Assembly: GCA_964517315.1 (NCBI GenBank)
Contig: CAZFCJ010000013.1
Span: 1 to 48,017 of the forward strand
DNA length: 48,017 nt
Direction of reading: 5' to 3'
From: DASWJQ01 sp964517315
GTDB lineage: Bacteria; Chloroflexota; Anaerolineae; Anaerolineales; E44-bin32
Both the position numbers and the translations under genes were made by a program. Of the stretch, positions 25,543 to 33,826 are shown piece by piece. The notes beneath the pieces are model-generated. The model was not told the origin of the DNA. It searched no databases and saw only the letters and a list, made by a program, of their open reading frames with translations. Each line of letters opens with the position of its first letter. Within the stretch, counting starts at the first letter, position 1.

Positions 25543-26748
25543 TCAAAGTCCCCGCGAGGGAAAGGACAATTTTCCCTCATACATCCTCGCCTCCTGCTCC
25601 CTCAGGAATTCCACCAGATCCCAAAGACCACAGAAGCTCAGCCAGGCTTCATAATCGTCACTGAGTACGAGCCGTCGAACGTATTCGGCGAGGGTTGTGA
25701 AGTAATGCCGCGCGGCATAAATGAGATGATGGCCCGAGTTGATGACCCCGAACGTCAGTTTCCTCAGTCGGGATCCAGGATTGACGAGCGCCAGGATTCC
25801 AAGCAGATAGCGGATCAGGGCGGTGAAGAGCTTGCCGGGATCGGGTTTGTCGAACTGCAATTCCTGATGACCGAGCACGTCCCAGGGCCCCAGCGAGAAG
25901 TGACGCAGCAGCGCGGACAGCAACGAAAGCAGGTTGGAAATCACCTGAGTGGGAGGCAGACCATGGGGAAAATGGCGATCAAAGCGGCTTCCGGTGATCT
26001 CGATCGCAACGGTACGGTAGTTGGGGTCGATCCAAACCCCGTCGAAGACGGCGCGCAGCGTGGACTCGATCGTGAGCGCCCTCATCACCGCCAGACACTG
26101 TTCCGGCGTACCGCGACGAAAATCGGGCTTCCCCACGCGTGGGTTGAGATGCGAGGCGATCAACGGTACGCCGTCGTGCCAGGGGTGTTGGAGCTGGGCC
26201 ACGGAAAGTTCCCCCGTCGGATCGTCCCGCGCCACCGAGATGGGCGCGCCCCCCACACCAAAATGCGCGCTGTTGGTCAATTCTGCTTTGGTGACGAAAT
26301 GCACGCTTTCGTTCAGTCCACGCACCAGCTGATGGATGCTGCGCTGATTGCCGGTGGGGGCTCCATCCCAGTGAAGTACGACTCCCGGCCGTAGGTCGGT
26401 CCGCATGACGTAAGCGAGCGTGTCCCGCTCGAGGTTCCAACGGGTGGGAACCACCTCGACGCGACCCGGTACGACCGTGCCCCGCACCTCGATCAGCAGG
26501 TTGAGATACCCTCGGGAATCGATCCTGAGAGGGACCACAGAGCCGAGCATATCTTGAATCGGCTCGGGGAGGTGAGGCTCGGCGTCCCATCGCCCTGGGC
26601 TGGCGGACGAGCGGGCCTGCGCCAAGGACGCGGGGGGTAGAAGCAAAGAACAAGCGCCGCCTCCCAGGAGCTTTATGAAGTCTCTGCGGGGCAGGCTATA
26701 TTCTTCTTGTCGGTGGCCCGGCCCTCTGGTGCCCGGGCTAGTCGTCAT
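25543..26748 (-). CDS. Tat-exported N-acetylmuramoyl-L-alanine amidase-like protein
   Basis: This 401-residue protein has a clear twin-arginine signal (SLPRRDFIKLLGGGACSLLLPPASLAQA, arginines 21-22). It has the amidase_2 pattern: H126 in VVLHWDGAP, then SAHFGV, then GHQE with H294, and D303 in KPDPG as predicted third zinc ligand in place of the more usual Cys. A C-terminal helical region (about 305-401) is unassigned. The predicted role is cutting the amide link between glycan and stem peptide. The start overlaps the end of the coiled-coil gene by 11 bases. Confidence 0.82.
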   Translation of the reverse strand: MTTSPGTRGPGHRQEEYSLPRRDFIKLLGGGACSLLLPPASLAQARSSASPGRWDAEPHLPEPIQDMLGSVVPLRIDSRGYLNLLIEVRGTVVPGRVEVVPTRWNLERDTLAYVMRTDLRPGVVLHWDGAPTGNQRSIHQLVRGLNESVHFVTKAELTNSAHFGVGGAPISVARDDPTGELSVAQLQHPWHDGVPLIASHLNPRVGKPDFRRGTPEQCLAVMRALTIESTLRAVFDGVWIDPNYRTVAIEITGSRFDRHFPHGLPPTQVISNLLSLLSALLRHFSLGPWDVLGHQELQFDKPDPGKLFTALIRYLLGILALVNPGSRLRKLTFGVINSGHHLIYAARHYFTTLAEYVRRLVLSDDYEAWLSFCGLWDLVEFLREQEARMYEGKLSFPSRGL

Positions 26749-27904
26749 GTTCGTTGCGTGGTCCTTCGCGCGCCTCGAACACGCGGCGGACAGATTCATC
26801 CGCATCAGGGTCAACCAAAGTACGTGCATAGGGTGCGGCGGTCGTTCGGGTGCGGACGGCCCGGGCCAGCAAGCTAAATTGGCTTTTGTCCGGCTGAGAC
26901 TGCGTCGGCTCCTGCGATGCTTCGGACTGATCAGCCCCGGAGGCGTCCGAGTGAGCCAGCTGGGAGAGCGGCGTGTTGCGGCCATTAACGCGAGCCGGCC
27001 CATTGCGCTTGCGGAGCACATACAGCTCGGACTGCAGGTGTCCGTACTGGCGCTGGACATACGTTTGGATGCGCTCGATAACCGACTCGAGTGCCTCCCA
27101 ATCGGCTTGGGCCCAACTCTCGGCGGCGTCTATGCGCAGCAGATTGACCATCTCGTCGATGTCGGCGTCCGAAAGCTGGCCGCGATTGGTCATCCTCCGC
27201 AGCTGATCTTCCAGCTCGAGAAGTTCATCTAAATCCTCTTCCACGCTCTTCAGTTTGTCCGCCCAAGCGGGCGCTTCGAGGATGCGCTGGCGAAGCTGAT
27301 CAAGAGTGCGCATTTTGTCCTTGATCGGACCTTCAGAGGCGACCCGGGAGATCGCCTCATGGAGCTGCTCTTGCCAGCGATCGATCGCCTGGTCCAGATC
27401 CAGCACAACGGAATCGGCGGTGACCGGCTCGCCGGAACGCTCGCGCAGCAACACGTAGTGAATGGCCTGTATGAGGCTCCGTCGGGACTCGGAGAGCTCG
27501 GCCTCGGCCTCCGCTTTTTGGGCCTGTTCGCGGTGTTTGCGATGCTTCGCGGTCTCCATCTTGTTATAGAACTCGGACCGCTCCATGGTCAGATCGATCG
27601 TGCTCAGTAATTGCTTCTGGCGCGCAAAGAGCTTCTCCCATTGGACCATCAAGTCGGCGAGTGTTGAGGGTCTGTGCAGTAATCGCCCCTCCGAACGAGA
27701 CTTCAACTCACCCAGAACTTCCAAGATCGAATCGTAGCTTTCCCAGATTTCTCGATCGAGTAGATGGGGTTTTATCTGAAGTTCGGTCAGGTGGATGCGA
27801 TAGTGGTAAAGAGCCTCGGTGATCTCATCATCCAGCTTCTTGGCCCTGGCGGGTGCACCCCTGATCGCGTCCCTCTTTCGCTTCCACTCAGTGATCAGAA
27901 ACAT
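26738..27904 (-). CDS. Unknown coiled-coil protein of the envelope cluster
   Basis: This 388-residue protein is almost wholly helical and strongly charged, with heptad-like runs (about 90-300: KHRKHREQAQKAEAEAELSE, DKLKSVEEDLDELLELEDQL) and a disordered Ser/Gln/Thr-rich tail. There is no signal peptide or membrane helix. I do not recognise a family. It precedes the Tat amidase with an 11-base overlap, implying coupled expression. A cytoplasmic scaffold or filament acting with the exported hydrolases is possible but speculative. Confidence 0.65.
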   Translation of the reverse strand: MFLITEWKRKRDAIRGAPARAKKLDDEITEALYHYRIHLTELQIKPHLLDREIWESYDSILEVLGELKSRSEGRLLHRPSTLADLMVQWEKLFARQKQLLSTIDLTMERSEFYNKMETAKHRKHREQAQKAEAEAELSESRRSLIQAIHYVLLRERSGEPVTADSVVLDLDQAIDRWQEQLHEAISRVASEGPIKDKMRTLDQLRQRILEAPAWADKLKSVEEDLDELLELEDQLRRMTNRGQLSDADIDEMVNLLRIDAAESWAQADWEALESVIERIQTYVQRQYGHLQSELYVLRKRNGPARVNGRNTPLSQLAHSDASGADQSEASQEPTQSQPDKSQFSLLARAVRTRTTAAPYARTLVDPDADESVRRVFEAREGPRNEHDD

Positions 27905-27965
27905 CTTCTCTCAACCTCGTTCTTTCGACTTCCAGTCCGTGTTTATGTGTGGCCCATAGGCCGAT

Positions 27966-28592
27966 TCAGGCCACGCTTTGGTTGCTGGCCCATGGGTCGA
28001 CGCTGTGAATCCTCATACCGTTCCGTCCATGGCGGCGCGCTTCGGCACCAGCCGCTTCGGCCTCGGCGATGATTTGCTCGAGATCCGGATAACCGCTCAG
28101 GTACACTGTGCCGCCGATGAAGGCGCGCAGTTCGATCGTCCGAGGGTCTGGAAGCGGGATGGTCAAAGAGGTGACCTCTCCCAGCAGGCGCTGTGCGATG
28201 GCCTCCAACTCTTTGGGCGGACAGCCCGGAAGGACGATCGCGAACTCATCACTGCCGTAACGGGCCAGCCAGTCGGTCACCCTCAACCGCTGTTCAAGAT
28301 CCTGCGCGACGGCCTGCAGCGCTTGATCTGCGGCCATAATTCGGTATTCTGGTTCAAGTTCGTCCGGGAGCTCGATCTCCAGCAAGAGCAGTCCCAGCGG
28401 ATATTGCATCACATGCGCCCGTTTGAGTTCGTTCTTCAGACTGGCGTGGAAGAACGAAAGGTTGTAGGCTCCGGTAAGGTTGTCCGTTGTAGCGACCTCG
28501 ACCACTTCCTCAAACAACATGGGTTCCAGGTTGATGGCCAGCGCGAGGAGATGCGCGAGGCGATCCTGGGCACCGTTAGATCCTTGGCTCAT
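27966..28592 (-). CDS. Degenerate GGDEF-domain protein
   Basis: This protein has 208 residues from the ATG at 28592, with AAAGGGA upstream. A GGDEF fold is recognisable: TTDNLTGAYNLSFFHASLKNELKRA, then LLLLEIELPDEL, then RVTDWLARYGSDEFAIVLPGC, then a tail VYLSGYPDLEQIIAEAEAA. Key sites differ from active diguanylate cyclases. The signature is YGSDEF, the first metal Asp of the usual D-x-D block is Glu, and the N-x-x-(x)-GHxxGD nucleotide region is replaced. It is probably a non-catalytic or GTP-sensing domain. It lies between a NarL regulator and the coiled-coil gene. Confidence 0.8.
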   Translation of the reverse strand: MSQGSNGAQDRLAHLLALAINLEPMLFEEVVEVATTDNLTGAYNLSFFHASLKNELKRAHVMQYPLGLLLLEIELPDELEPEYRIMAADQALQAVAQDLEQRLRVTDWLARYGSDEFAIVLPGCPPKELEAIAQRLLGEVTSLTIPLPDPRTIELRAFIGGTVYLSGYPDLEQIIAEAEAAGAEARRHGRNGMRIHSVDPWASNQSVA

Positions 28593-28936
28593 CGTCCATT
28601 TCCCTTTCATATGTGAACGGCTCCGTGGGACTGGCGACATCTGTTGACAGGAGGTAACCACGTCGTTCACACGATTCAATCTCCTGCTGTCGCGATGCGC
28701 TATTGCCGCCCTGCTGGGGTTCGGCCGGAAGGAATGCCCATTTACAATCGGGTCGTTCGAATGCCAAGCGTGTGGCAGCAGTGCGTTTGTGTTTCTCGGC
28801 CCTTTGAACTCGCGCCAAGCCGGGGTGCGGCACCCCCAGCCCCAGTATGGCGGACGCTTGCGCTGATGGTTCGCCGGTCCGGAGGCCCCCAAACTGGATT
28901 AGCGGATCTTGACGGGTCAGATCGTTGGCAAACATC
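28593..28936. other. Intergenic gap between orphan NarL and GGDEF-like genes
   Basis: These 344 bases include open frames on both strands, but none has recognisable homology, a credible ribosome site or protein-like composition, so I call no gene. The end near 28600 carries the AAAGGGA ribosome site of the GGDEF-like gene. I see no clear terminator after the NarL gene. Confidence 0.4.
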
Positions 28937-29650
28937 TCAGGATTCCTTACCAAACTGTTCACTCACCGGGTCTTCCTGGTCAAAATGACGGAAGGCCCAG
29001 ACTGCGGCCTGGGTTCGGTTGTCCACGCCAAGCTTGGACAGGATGCTCGTGACGTGAGACTTCACCGTGTTGATGCTCACATAGAGCTCTTGTGAAATCT
29101 CGCTGTTGTCCATGCCGGTGGCGATCAGGCGCAAGACCTGCATTTCCTGTTCCGTGAGACCCGCGGTCCGGACTGAAGGCTGGGTGTCGGCCGTCAAAGT
29201 CCGTCCTGAATCGCCGATCACAGCCTCAGCGGAAAGATCCCCTCGAACGGAGCGCCGGATCACCTCTCCCAGCTGATCCGTCAGGACCTCCTTGGAGACG
29301 TACCCGTGGGCGCCAAGGGCTTCCGCCTTACGGCGATCTTCGGAGCGCAGTGAGGCCGTTAACATGATGATCTTTGTACGGGTCCCCTCCTGCTTAAGTC
29401 GCTCCAGCACCTCAAATCCCTCTTGATGAGGCATATGTATGTCCAACAGGAGCACATCGGGCTCCAGTTCCTGGCAGAGCCGGATTGCTTCCTCCGCCGT
29501 TTCGGCCGTGGCTGCAACGTTGAATCCCTCAAACTCGAGCGCCAGGCGGAGACCAGCCAGGACGACCGCGTGGTCGTCCACGATCATCACCCGTGTGGAA
29601 TCCCCCTGTGATGGTCTGCTCGCCCCGTGAGTACCCGAGGGCTTCATCAT
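28937..29650 (-). CDS. NarL/LuxR-family response regulator (orphan, upstream end of cluster)
   Basis: This 237-residue regulator starts from the ATG at 29650, with AGGAAAG upstream; an ATG at 29692 would add 14 residues. The receiver is intact: D25/D26, phospho-acceptor D70 (LLLDIHMPH), the T in MLTAS, and the Lys in GYVSKEVL. The LuxR domain has LTEQEMQVLRLIATGMDNSEIS and TVKSHVTSILSKLGV. It has a close architectural twin at 21537, and both lack adjacent kinases. It is the first gene of the minus-strand envelope cluster and is divergent from the secreted sortase-like gene. Confidence 0.9.
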   Translation of the reverse strand: MMKPSGTHGASRPSQGDSTRVMIVDDHAVVLAGLRLALEFEGFNVAATAETAEEAIRLCQELEPDVLLLDIHMPHQEGFEVLERLKQEGTRTKIIMLTASLRSEDRRKAEALGAHGYVSKEVLTDQLGEVIRRSVRGDLSAEAVIGDSGRTLTADTQPSVRTAGLTEQEMQVLRLIATGMDNSEISQELYVSINTVKSHVTSILSKLGVDNRTQAAVWAFRHFDQEDPVSEQFGKES

Positions 29651-29832
29651 CGATTTGCTTTCCTGCGCCGCATCTATGGATGTTTGGGACATGTCAGTAT
29701 CGGTCTGGCTAACCTTGCATTCTCCTTACAGCGTCGTCCCGAGCGGGTGATTCCAACCTTTTTCACACTAAAATCCGTGCACGAGTTCGCAGGCAAGCAA
29801 TTCTCGGACAGCGCGGGACTGAAGGTGAATCT

Positions 29833-30585
29833 ATGAAATCCATCAGCAATGCCGGCCGGGCTATCGTGGGGCTTTCCCTGATCTTCTTGGGCCTCGTTGC
29901 CCTGGGACCGAGGCCGGCGCTCGGTGCAGAAGCCTCCATACCGGTCACCGGCCCGCGCGATCTTGAATCCGATACCCGGTCGGCCATCAACCGAGCGCAG
30001 CCGGAGCCCGACCTTCCATCGCTGGCGGAGTTCTCCGCCGCGATCACCGGCGGCCGAGGTGGACCGGTGCGGGGCGTCTACGTGCCGGGCGAACTCGCGC
30101 TGCGGGTGCTGCAACAGCCCGGATCGAGCCCCGCTCACGTGACCAGCGCTCCGGACGCCGTGAGCCAATTCAGCCTGGCCGCTGCCCATGGTGCGATCGG
30201 CTTGCTTGCCCACAATCATTTGGCCGGCCAAAAATTCTTTGGCCTTCGATCTGGCCAGACTGTCGTGCTTATCCTGGCGGATGGGACCCATGAACGGTAC
30301 CGGATCGAAAAAGCGGTCCATTATCAGGCGCTCACTCCGACCAGCGCGGTGTCGGATTTTTTGACATTGGATGGAACCGGCGAGCGCATCTCTGCGCGAG
30401 AGCTTTTCGTCGACATGTACACTGTTCCTGACCAGCTCGTGTTCCAGACCTGCTTCGAGCGCGAAGGCAACCCGTACTGGGGGCGTCTGTTCGTCGTTGC
30501 GACGCCGCTCGTCGTCGCCCCGGATGCGGAGCTGGATGTCAAGTACCAGCGACTGTTCGAATCCGGGCACTTCAGCGGGTTGTAA
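29833..30585 (+). CDS. Secreted sortase-like protein with an IPVTG near its mature N-terminus
   Basis: This 250-residue protein has a classic signal peptide (hydrophobic core 11-25, likely cleavage after ALGA). A divergent sortase core follows: H127 in LLAHNHLAGQKFFGL, a G-x-x-V-x-L-x-L-x-DG strand pair, C207 in FQTCF, and R218 in YWGRLFVVATP, matching the His-Cys-Arg order and spacing of sortases. Oddly, IPVTG occurs at residues 36-40, and the same five residues form the sorting motif of the protein at 31538. It converges with the canonical sortase gene, 30 bases apart. GAAGGTG upstream supports the start. The catalytic role is inferred. Confidence 0.72.
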   Translation: MKSISNAGRAIVGLSLIFLGLVALGPRPALGAEASIPVTGPRDLESDTRSAINRAQPEPDLPSLAEFSAAITGGRGGPVRGVYVPGELALRVLQQPGSSPAHVTSAPDAVSQFSLAAAHGAIGLLAHNHLAGQKFFGLRSGQTVVLILADGTHERYRIEKAVHYQALTPTSAVSDFLTLDGTGERISARELFVDMYTVPDQLVFQTCFEREGNPYWGRLFVVATPLVVAPDAELDVKYQRLFESGHFSGL

Positions 30586-30615
30586 CCTGACGACCTTTCG
30601 TACATCATCCGAAAA

Positions 30616-31428
30616 CTACTCCAGTTCCCGCAGGGCGCCGGGTACCGCATCTATGATGGGTTTGGCGACGACGATCAATCTGTGCGTGTTGCTCTCATAG
30701 GGCCAACAGGTGATCAGGGTAAGTCGCTCGTCTTGGGTCGAGCGAATCCACTGGGCGTTTTCGGTGCGTTGCTCGAGCGACTGAAATCGTTCCTTGAGGA
30801 TCAAAACGTTCGTGACCTCATAGGGAAGTGGCCGCTGGCCCTCGTTGGCGTAGACGAAAATGCGGTCCCCCTCCTGTAGCCGGTCCAAATCCCGGAACAC
30901 TTCTCCGGATACGTTGTGGTGGCCGTTGATCACGGTGTTGCCGCGCTCGCCCAATTCGGCCGAATCGTGGTGCCAGCCGGCGGCGAAGAAATCCGGCGCC
31001 GACCACTGGTAGACGCGCTGGTCGTCGACTTCACCCCGCAAAAGAGCCGCGCTGACAATCGGTGCATCCAGCTTGATGTTCGGAATCACGATTCGGACCG
31101 GTCGGTTCAGCGCCATTGGGGCCGCCTGCTGCCCCGATGGCTCGGCCGCCTCGGCTCCGAGTGCGCGCTCGGGTTTCCATCGGTGCTGGCCGGCCGCGGT
31201 CGATGGTGAAAGGCTTTCGCCGGTATGATCCGCAGGTGCGGCCACCACGGGGACGAAGCCCTGCTCGGAAGCGGCCGGAGCGGGCGAATCGTGGTCGGCG
31301 GAGGCGGAGCGCGGCTGCATTCGCAGGATCCCGAAGGTAAACACTGCAGCACCGATCAAGATCATGAGGGACTGCAGGGCGGGGAGCAGGATGCCCTCGC
31401 GGGGCGGCCGAGCGTAAACAAGTGACAT
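30616..31428 (-). CDS. Sortase (class D/E-like), membrane anchored
   Basis: This 270-residue sortase has an N-terminal membrane helix (about 15-36), a Ser/Pro/Ala-rich linker (about 40-105) and a catalytic beta-barrel (about 108-262). The catalytic residues are H170 (VINGHHNVSGEVF), C241 (LTLITCWP) and R250 (THRLIVVA). It is expected to join surface proteins bearing an LPXTG-like signal to peptidoglycan or to each other. The natural substrate candidate is the IPVTG protein just upstream in the same minus-strand unit (gap 109 bases). Class is uncertain. Confidence 0.9.
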   Translation of the reverse strand: MSLVYARPPREGILLPALQSLMILIGAAVFTFGILRMQPRSASADHDSPAPAASEQGFVPVVAAPADHTGESLSPSTAAGQHRWKPERALGAEAAEPSGQQAAPMALNRPVRIVIPNIKLDAPIVSAALLRGEVDDQRVYQWSAPDFFAAGWHHDSAELGERGNTVINGHHNVSGEVFRDLDRLQEGDRIFVYANEGQRPLPYEVTNVLILKERFQSLEQRTENAQWIRSTQDERLTLITCWPYESNTHRLIVVAKPIIDAVPGALRELE

Positions 31429-31467
31429 CTTGAAATCAGCCTTCGCCCCGGGGTGAGCGGCTGCCCG

Positions 31468-31499
31468 GAGCAGGGCCTCGAGTTTCCGAAGCCCTGCTC
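31468..31499 (-). terminator. Hairpin between the IPVTG protein and sortase genes
   Basis: GAGCAGGGC (31468-31476) pairs with GCCCTGCTC (31491-31499) in a 9-bp stem. There is no T-run on the minus strand, so it may attenuate or protect the transcript rather than terminate it. Confidence 0.4.
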
Positions 31500-31537
31500 A
31501 AGGGCAGCGCGCCCGACAGGCAAGGATCAATCATCGG

Positions 31538-32902
31538 TCAGTTATCCTTGCGCCGGCCGAACGACAGGCCGTGCAGGATCAAGCTGATGCCGAGCAGGCT
31601 CAGTCCGAGGTTGTACAGGATCCCGGGCAGGTTGGTGTTCGTGTGCACCACCGTGCGCTCGGCGCCGGTCACCGGGATCAGCACCGTTGATGGCGTCCCT
31701 TCGGCCGGCGCCTCCGTGGGTGTGGGTCCGCCAGGGGCTGGCGTGGCCGTCGGATGGACGATCTGGGTGACGGTTGGATCGTCGGGCTCTTCGGTGTCCG
31801 GATCGTCGGTCGGGGAGTCGTCGAAATTGTCGCCGCTGACGACGCCCTGGTTGGCGACCTCCTGAACGGAGGAGGGCAGTCCGGCGTCGATGGTGACTTC
31901 GAAGGTGATCGTCACCGTCGCGTCGGGCTCAATCGTGCCGATGTCCACACCGATCGTCGTATCCCCCCCGGTGTTCCCGCTGGTGACCGTGCCCTGGGTC
32001 GTCGTCACCGAGCCGACCACCAGACTGGTGTTCGGATCGGGCGAGTCCGAAAATGTCACACTTCCGGCTGCGGTCGCGCCCGTGTTGGTGATCGTGACGG
32101 TATAAAGCAGCACGTCACCCGGGGAGGGCACCCCGTTGCCATCGTTGTCAGTCAGCAGACTGTCTCCCTTGGGGTCGATGAGATTGGGCGGCTCGGGGGT
32201 GTTGGTGAATGTCGCCGTCGGCGCGGGCGTATCCGAAGGGGTCGGTGTGATGCTGGGCGTCTCTCCCGGCGCCAACGTGTTGGTCGCCGTTGGTGTCAGC
32301 GTGTCCGTCGGCGTATGGGTGGGGGTGTTGGTGGCCGTGTTGGAGGGTTGACTGGTCGGCGTGTGAGTCGGCGTATCGGTTGGAGTGTGAGTCGACGTAT
32401 GAGTGGGTGTATTCGTGGCCCCGGCCGGTGTGTCTGTAGGCGTGTTGGTGGGCGGAACCGGTGTCGCTGTAGGTTGCTGCTCTACGCGGTAGTTGTCGCC
32501 CTTATTGCCCACTTTCACCTGGTATTCGCCCCAGTCATCTGCCGCAACCGTGTAAGCGTTGAAGCAAAACTTCCCACTTGCATCAACATTGACGGTCCCG
32601 GAGGCCACGTCTTGCCCCGGATCACCGGAAGCCCCGCCGGGTTTCCCGGTGATGCTCCAGCTATGGGACCCTTCACTAAAACCCGACCCGTTGATCCAAA
32701 CGCTTTCACCGGTGTCATAGTGGTTGACATCTTGATCGGGTGTCCCGCAGCCATCGTGTGTGGTCCAAATTGCGCCACTCCCTTGGGCGTGCCCAGGCGT
32801 CCATGTGGCTAACGCCAGTGAAGCAAGTAGGGCCACGATTCCAAGAGAGTATCCTACTCCGGCGAGCTTGCCAAGAATTCCGTGAAAATAACGATTAATC
32901 AT
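31538..32902 (-). CDS. IPVTG-anchored surface protein with TPT stalk and DUF11 domain
   Basis: This 454-residue protein has a signal peptide (about 1-40), an N-terminal beta-rich domain (about 42-140), a long Thr/Pro stalk (about 143-240), a DUF11-like repeat domain (about 243-370: GDVLLYTVTITNTGATAAGSV), a second Thr/Pro linker, and a complete C-terminal sorting signal. That signal is IPVTG at 409-413, a hydrophobic segment (LGLSLLGISLILHGL) and the basic end GRRKDN. It is probably the substrate of the sortase downstream. AGGAGG 7 bases upstream fixes the start, and the stop of the preceding receiver gene lies inside that ribosome site. Confidence 0.88.
   Translation of the reverse strand: MINRYFHGILGKLAGVGYSLGIVALLASLALATWTPGHAQGSGAIWTTHDGCGTPDQDVNHYDTGESVWINGSGFSEGSHSWSITGKPGGASGDPGQDVASGTVNVDASGKFCFNAYTVAADDWGEYQVKVGNKGDNYRVEQQPTATPVPPTNTPTDTPAGATNTPTHTSTHTPTDTPTHTPTSQPSNTATNTPTHTPTDTLTPTATNTLAPGETPSITPTPSDTPAPTATFTNTPEPPNLIDPKGDSLLTDNDGNGVPSPGDVLLYTVTITNTGATAAGSVTFSDSPDPNTSLVVGSVTTTQGTVTSGNTGGDTTIGVDIGTIEPDATVTITFEVTIDAGLPSSVQEVANQGVVSGDNFDDSPTDDPDTEEPDDPTVTQIVHPTATPAPGGPTPTEAPAEGTPSTVLIPVTGAERTVVHTNTNLPGILYNLGLSLLGISLILHGLSFGRRKDN
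32215..32470 (-). repeat. Low-complexity Thr-Pro coding repeat
   Basis: Short degenerate repeats encode (T-P-T-x) and (H-T-P-T-D) units of the stalk. The plus strand shows the matching GTCGGCGTGT-like pattern. The tract is prone to slippage and length change between strains. Confidence 0.8.
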
Positions 32903-32905
32903 CTC

Positions 32906-33544
32906 TCATCCTCCTGTGCCGCGGTGGACCGGCCTAAGTTTCCGAATGGGATTGTCGGGCCGTCCGCGGTGAAGCTGGGAGCCGACATCCATGGGGGTCC
33001 ATGTCGGCTCCGGATCGGAAGCGTCGGGTTCAATTGCCAGCTGAACTTCAGGAAAGGGTTCCCGCGACTCCTGCTGAGCCGTCCGAGAGCGCCTGAGGAC
33101 GGCCCTGACCCGCGCCGCGAGTTCTCGAATGTGGAAGGGCTTGGTTATATAGTCGTCGACCCCGTATTCGAGACCGGTCACGACATTTTCCTCGGCCGCC
33201 TTGGCCGAGATCACCACGACGGGGGTGTCTGTAAAGGCGCGTAAACGTTGGAAGGTTTCCCAACCGTCCATTCCGGGCATCACAAGATCGAGCAAGATAA
33301 CGTCCGGTTTCACCTGGCGGCACTTTTCCACGGCCTCATGTCCATCCAATGCACGAACGACGTCCATGTCCTCGCGGCACAAGACCGTGGCGAGAAGCTC
33401 TAAGGAGTCGAAGTCGTCGTCCACGACCAGCACGGTCGGTCTGTCGACCTCCTCCTGCACAGTGTCCACGTCGGGTCCTTGTGCACGCCCGCGATTGCGG
33501 CTTGTGCGTGTTTTGGAGTGAACGCTGTTGGAGTTGATTGGCAT
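32906..33544 (-). CDS. Receiver-domain protein upstream of the IPVTG protein
   Basis: This 212-residue protein has an OmpR-like receiver (about 36-155) with D42-D44, phospho-acceptor D86 (VILLDLVMP), the SAK segment and K135 (ITKPFHIRELAARVRAVLRR). It lacks a winged-helix output domain. The tail (about 160-212) is Pro/Glu/Asp- then Arg-rich and unlike any output domain I know. Its stop codon overlaps the ribosome site of the IPVTG gene, so receiver, anchored protein and sortase appear to be one unit. It may regulate through protein contacts. A truncated OmpR regulator is the alternative. Confidence 0.82.
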   Translation of the reverse strand: MPINSNSVHSKTRTSRNRGRAQGPDVDTVQEEVDRPTVLVVDDDFDSLELLATVLCREDMDVVRALDGHEAVEKCRQVKPDVILLDLVMPGMDGWETFQRLRAFTDTPVVVISAKAAEENVVTGLEYGVDDYITKPFHIRELAARVRAVLRRSRTAQQESREPFPEVQLAIEPDASDPEPTWTPMDVGSQLHRGRPDNPIRKLRPVHRGTGG

Positions 33545-33826
33545 GATGTATTGGCTCCAGTCCTTCCTTGATCAGAACCTGCAAGCTTTCCGCCGGCGTG
33601 CCTCTAACCCGGGTGGCCAGGGGCTCGCGATGGATCGGGTGACGGCGAGCAAAAGATAATGTTGACATTTCATTCTCCCTCCGGCACCCCCGTGCAGATC
33701 CCAGTGTGACTCAGTCTCGATCCGATGCCATCACCCAGAAGGATGATTCAGCTAACTCGGTCTCCGCGTTATGGTCGCCCTCGGTCAATGGCGTGGTGAT
33801 ATGATCCGGCCCAGGAGGTCGGGTCG

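Noticed and set aside
28576..28962. Open frame of 128 codons on the minus strand between NarL and GGDEF-like genes
   Set aside because: It overlaps both neighbours, has no ribosome site and no recognisable sequence pattern.
32215..32470. Short regular repeats that could suggest a CRISPR array or microsatellite
   Set aside because: Units are irregular, have no unique spacers, and encode the Thr-Pro stalk in frame.
31754..32812. Open frame of 352 codons on the plus strand
   Set aside because: It is antisense to the IPVTG protein; its Arg/Gly repeats mirror the TPT stalk codons.
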